Shown: positions 6,057 to 7,708 of the stretch, in pieces
Numbering within the stretch: the first letter of the stretch is position 1
Layout of the letters: the number at the start of each line of letters is the position of its first letter
NCBI GenBank assembly: GCA_900551675.1
Contig: URXH01000083.1
Span: 1 to 7,708 of the forward strand
Source: an uncultured bacterium
GTDB lineage: Bacteria; Cyanobacteriota; Vampirovibrionia; Gastranaerophilales; Gastranaerophilaceae
Reading direction: 5' to 3'
Length of the DNA stretch: 7,708 nucleotides
Program-made: the position numbers and the translations under genes
The notes under the pieces: model-generated
Told to the model about the DNA's origin: nothing
What the model saw: only the letters and a program-made list of their open reading frames with translations
Database searches by the model: none

Positions 6057-7425
6057 CAACAGCCTCTTTTCTGGCATTCAAAAGTTCTTTTGAAAGATTT
6101 GTAATAGTTCCGGCTCCAAGACCGATTACAACATCATCTTTTTTAAGTTCAGGATAAAGTTTCTTTGCAACATCTGCAATCGAGCCTTTTATGTATTCAC
6201 ATGGAATATCAATATGACATGACAAATCTTTCACAAAATTTTCAGAATTTATGCCGTCAAGAGCATCCTCAGATGCGGCATAAACATCTGTTACAACAAC
6301 TTTATCAACTCCTGAAAATGCATCCAGAAATTCATCCCAAAGATTTTTCAATCGGCTGAATCTGTGCGGCTGAAAAACTGCAATAATATGTTTCCCCTGC
6401 ATTCCTTCGGCAGATGAAAGAGTTGCCTTAATTTCTGTCGGATGATGCGCATAATCATCATAAATAGTTACCCCGTCAAATTCTCCGACTTTCTGAAATC
6501 TCCTTCCCATGCCTGAAAAGGTTGCAAAATGCGGTTTAACAACACTAATATCAACTCCTGCCTGATGAAGACTTGCAAGAACTGATAAAGCATTATAAAC
6601 ATTATGCTTCCCGCGCAGGATAATTTTTAAATCAGTTAAAAATTCACCCTTGTAATAAATATCAAATGTTGTGCAATCAGGTTTATAGCTGATATTTACG
6701 GCTTTATAATCAGCATCGTTTTCAAGAGCGTATGTCATTGTTTTGTGTCCGTGCAGGCTCATAGTTGCTTTGCAGTCGGCATTTACCAGCACAAGTGAAC
6801 TGTCAGGTATTTTTGAAATAAATTTATCAAATGTTGAAAGAATTGATTTCAAACCGTCTTTGTAAAAATCCAGATGATCAGGTTCAAGGTTGTTAATAAC
6901 GCAAATATTAGGACAATATTTAACTATAGTACCGTCGCTTTCGTCAAGTTCTGCAACGAAAAATTTCCCGTCCTGCGAGTGTGCGTTAGTTTCAAGAGAA
7001 GGAATAATTCCTCCGACTACGTAAGATGGTTTTAGCCCGGCTTTTTCAAGAACATAAGATGAAAGTCCGCTGGTTGTTGTTTTCCCGTGAGTCCCGGAAT
7101 ACCCGAGGAAAAACTTACCCCATCTTGAAATTTCGGCTAAAATATCTGATCGGTGATAAACCGTTAAGCCGAGCTCTTTTGCTCTGACCATTTCGGGGTT
7201 ATTTTCGCGGATTGCGGTGCTCGCAACAACTATGGCGTCCGGCGGTACATTTTCAGCCCTTTGACCTATGTAAACTTTAGCACCTAAATCTCTTAATTTT
7301 TGAATATATTTACTGTCAACTATATCAGAGCCTGAAACATCGCATCCGTTTTCCAGCAGATACTTTGCCAGACCGCTCATTCCTACACCGCCTATTGCGA
7401 TAAAATAATACTTTTTATTTTTCAA
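6043..7425 (-). CDS. murC: UDP-N-acetylmuramate-L-alanine ligase
   Basis: MurC is the cytoplasmic ligase that adds L-alanine to UDP-MurNAc, the first amino acid of the peptidoglycan stem. The 460-residue protein is of usual length. It has the N-terminal Rossmann motif IGGVGMSG (11-18), the ATP loop SGTHGKTTT (110-118), the ELDESDG motif (159-165), NLEPDHLD (179-186), GKHNVYNAL (272-280), and DDYAHHPTEI (323-332) with FQPHRFSR (351-358), which together distinguish MurC from the other Mur ligases. The start codon is TTG (7423-7425). An in-frame TAG lies 18 bases upstream and no in-frame ATG occurs before codon 16, which is inside the Rossmann loop. A weak AAGGG site lies eight bases before the TTG. 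It is the first gene of the wall operon, and its end overlaps murB. Confidence 0.97.
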   Translation of the reverse strand: MKNKKYYFIAIGGVGMSGLAKYLLENGCDVSGSDIVDSKYIQKLRDLGAKVYIGQRAENVPPDAIVVASTAIRENNPEMVRAKELGLTVYHRSDILAEISRWGKFFLGYSGTHGKTTTSGLSSYVLEKAGLKPSYVVGGIIPSLETNAHSQDGKFFVAELDESDGTIVKYCPNICVINNLEPDHLDFYKDGLKSILSTFDKFISKIPDSSLVLVNADCKATMSLHGHKTMTYALENDADYKAVNISYKPDCTTFDIYYKGEFLTDLKIILRGKHNVYNALSVLASLHQAGVDISVVKPHFATFSGMGRRFQKVGEFDGVTIYDDYAHHPTEIKATLSSAEGMQGKHIIAVFQPHRFSRLKNLWDEFLDAFSGVDKVVVTDVYAASEDALDGINSENFVKDLSCHIDIPCEYIKGSIADVAKKLYPELKKDDVVIGLGAGTITNLSKELLNARKEAVGAAN

Positions 7426-7441
7426 AACTCTATCCCTTATC

Positions 7442-7463
7442 TATATGTACATATATAATTATA
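7442..7463 (-). promoter_or_regulatory. Possible murC promoter with overlapping palindrome
   Basis: On the minus strand a TATAAT (7463-7458) stands upstream of murC, but nothing resembling TTGACA lies 16-19 bp before it, so promoter strength is doubtful. The expected start site falls in a perfect 14-bp palindrome, TATATGTACATATA (7442-7455). The MBL-gene promoter at 1819-1847 also has a TA-rich palindrome at this position, so the two may share a regulator, or this may only reflect AT-rich sequence. Confidence 0.35.
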
Positions 7464-7494
7464 ATACATAAATCCTGATACGGGCGGAATTTTA

Positions 7495-7671
7495 CTATTT
7501 GTAAAGAGATTTATTCATATTATTTAAAGCATACTCAATACATTGAATAATAAACTCATTACGGCTGATATCAGTTTTTGCAGATATGTCATCAATATTT
7601 TTAAGCATATTAACATCCAATCTGATACTGATGACTGTTTTTTCTGTTTTTATCGGTTTAAATTCTTCCAT
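7495..7671 (-). CDS. Small ribbon-helix-helix (MetJ/Arc/CopG-type) DNA-binding protein
   Basis: The 58-residue product shows a lysine-rich N-terminus (KPIKTEKT) and a short beta strand, VISIRLD (13-19), which would pair with that of a second subunit and enter the DNA major groove. Helix A follows (about 20-31), then a turn, and helix B begins at SRNEF (36-40) and runs to about 52. This fits the ribbon-helix-helix fold of small dimeric repressors and antitoxins. It stands 69 nt upstream of murC on the same strand. No toxin gene is next to it on the visible side; a partner could lie beyond 7708. The 37 bases before the ATG contain no Shine-Dalgarno, unlike the other genes here. Its target is unknown. 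It could regulate itself or the murC operon, or be an orphan antitoxin. Confidence 0.8.
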   Translation of the reverse strand: MEEFKPIKTEKTVISIRLDVNMLKNIDDISAKTDISRNEFIIQCIEYALNNMNKSLYK

Positions 7672-7708
7672 AAAATTATTATATTTTATTAAAGCATCTT
7701 AATATATA

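Noticed and set aside
7464..7494. Terminator after the ribbon-helix-helix gene
   Set aside because: A weak stem with a bulge can be drawn, but no T-run follows, so read-through into murC is possible.

Overview
The window is AT-rich and carries nine genes, all on the minus strand. Read in the direction of transcription (right to left) they are: a small ribbon-helix-helix protein, murC, murB, ddl, ftsQ, nadE, a metallo-beta-lactamase-fold hydrolase, rpmI and rplT. It is mostly core bacterial housekeeping. I found no CRISPR array, transposase, prophage gene, rRNA or tRNA.

Organism: L20 and L35 resemble the cyanobacterial versions (for example the L20 stretch around RKMLA..AV.DP.AF and the L35 stretch HLLQHKSA). 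rpmI-rplT has no infC in front. The low GC and the type of intergenic repeats suggest a non-photosynthetic relative of Cyanobacteria, such as gut Melainabacteria/Gastranaerophilales. This is inferred from remembered family patterns, not from a search. A poly-C/poly-G block at bases 1-41 marks position 1 as a probable contig end and sequencing artefact.

Layout: (1) 1-300 has no gene; it holds the poly-G artefact, several small intergenic palindromes and the rplT terminator. (2) 301-872 is rpmI-rplT, with a strong promoter at 957-985 and a terminator-like hairpin in its leader. (3) 1004-1795 is a single MBL-fold gene with its own strong promoter at 1819-1847. (4) 1876-7425 is a tight block, murC-murB-ddl-ftsQ-nadE, with overlaps or gaps of at most 24 nt, and almost certainly one operon. 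(5) 7495-7671 is a 58-residue ribbon-helix-helix protein just upstream of murC.

How the genes work together: MurB makes UDP-MurNAc, MurC adds L-Ala to it, and Ddl supplies the D-Ala-D-Ala that MurF later attaches. FtsQ links this wall synthesis to the divisome. nadE follows where ftsA/ftsZ often stand in division clusters.

The most notable observation is NadE. Its ATP-dependent synthetase half looks intact, but its N-terminal glutaminase (nitrilase) half is shortened and lacks the recognisable Glu-Lys-Cys triad. Also worth attention are the leader of rpmI-rplT (an inverted repeat around the -10 box followed by an attenuator-like hairpin), the non-ATG starts of murC and murB, and the ribbon-helix-helix gene, which has no Shine-Dalgarno sequence.
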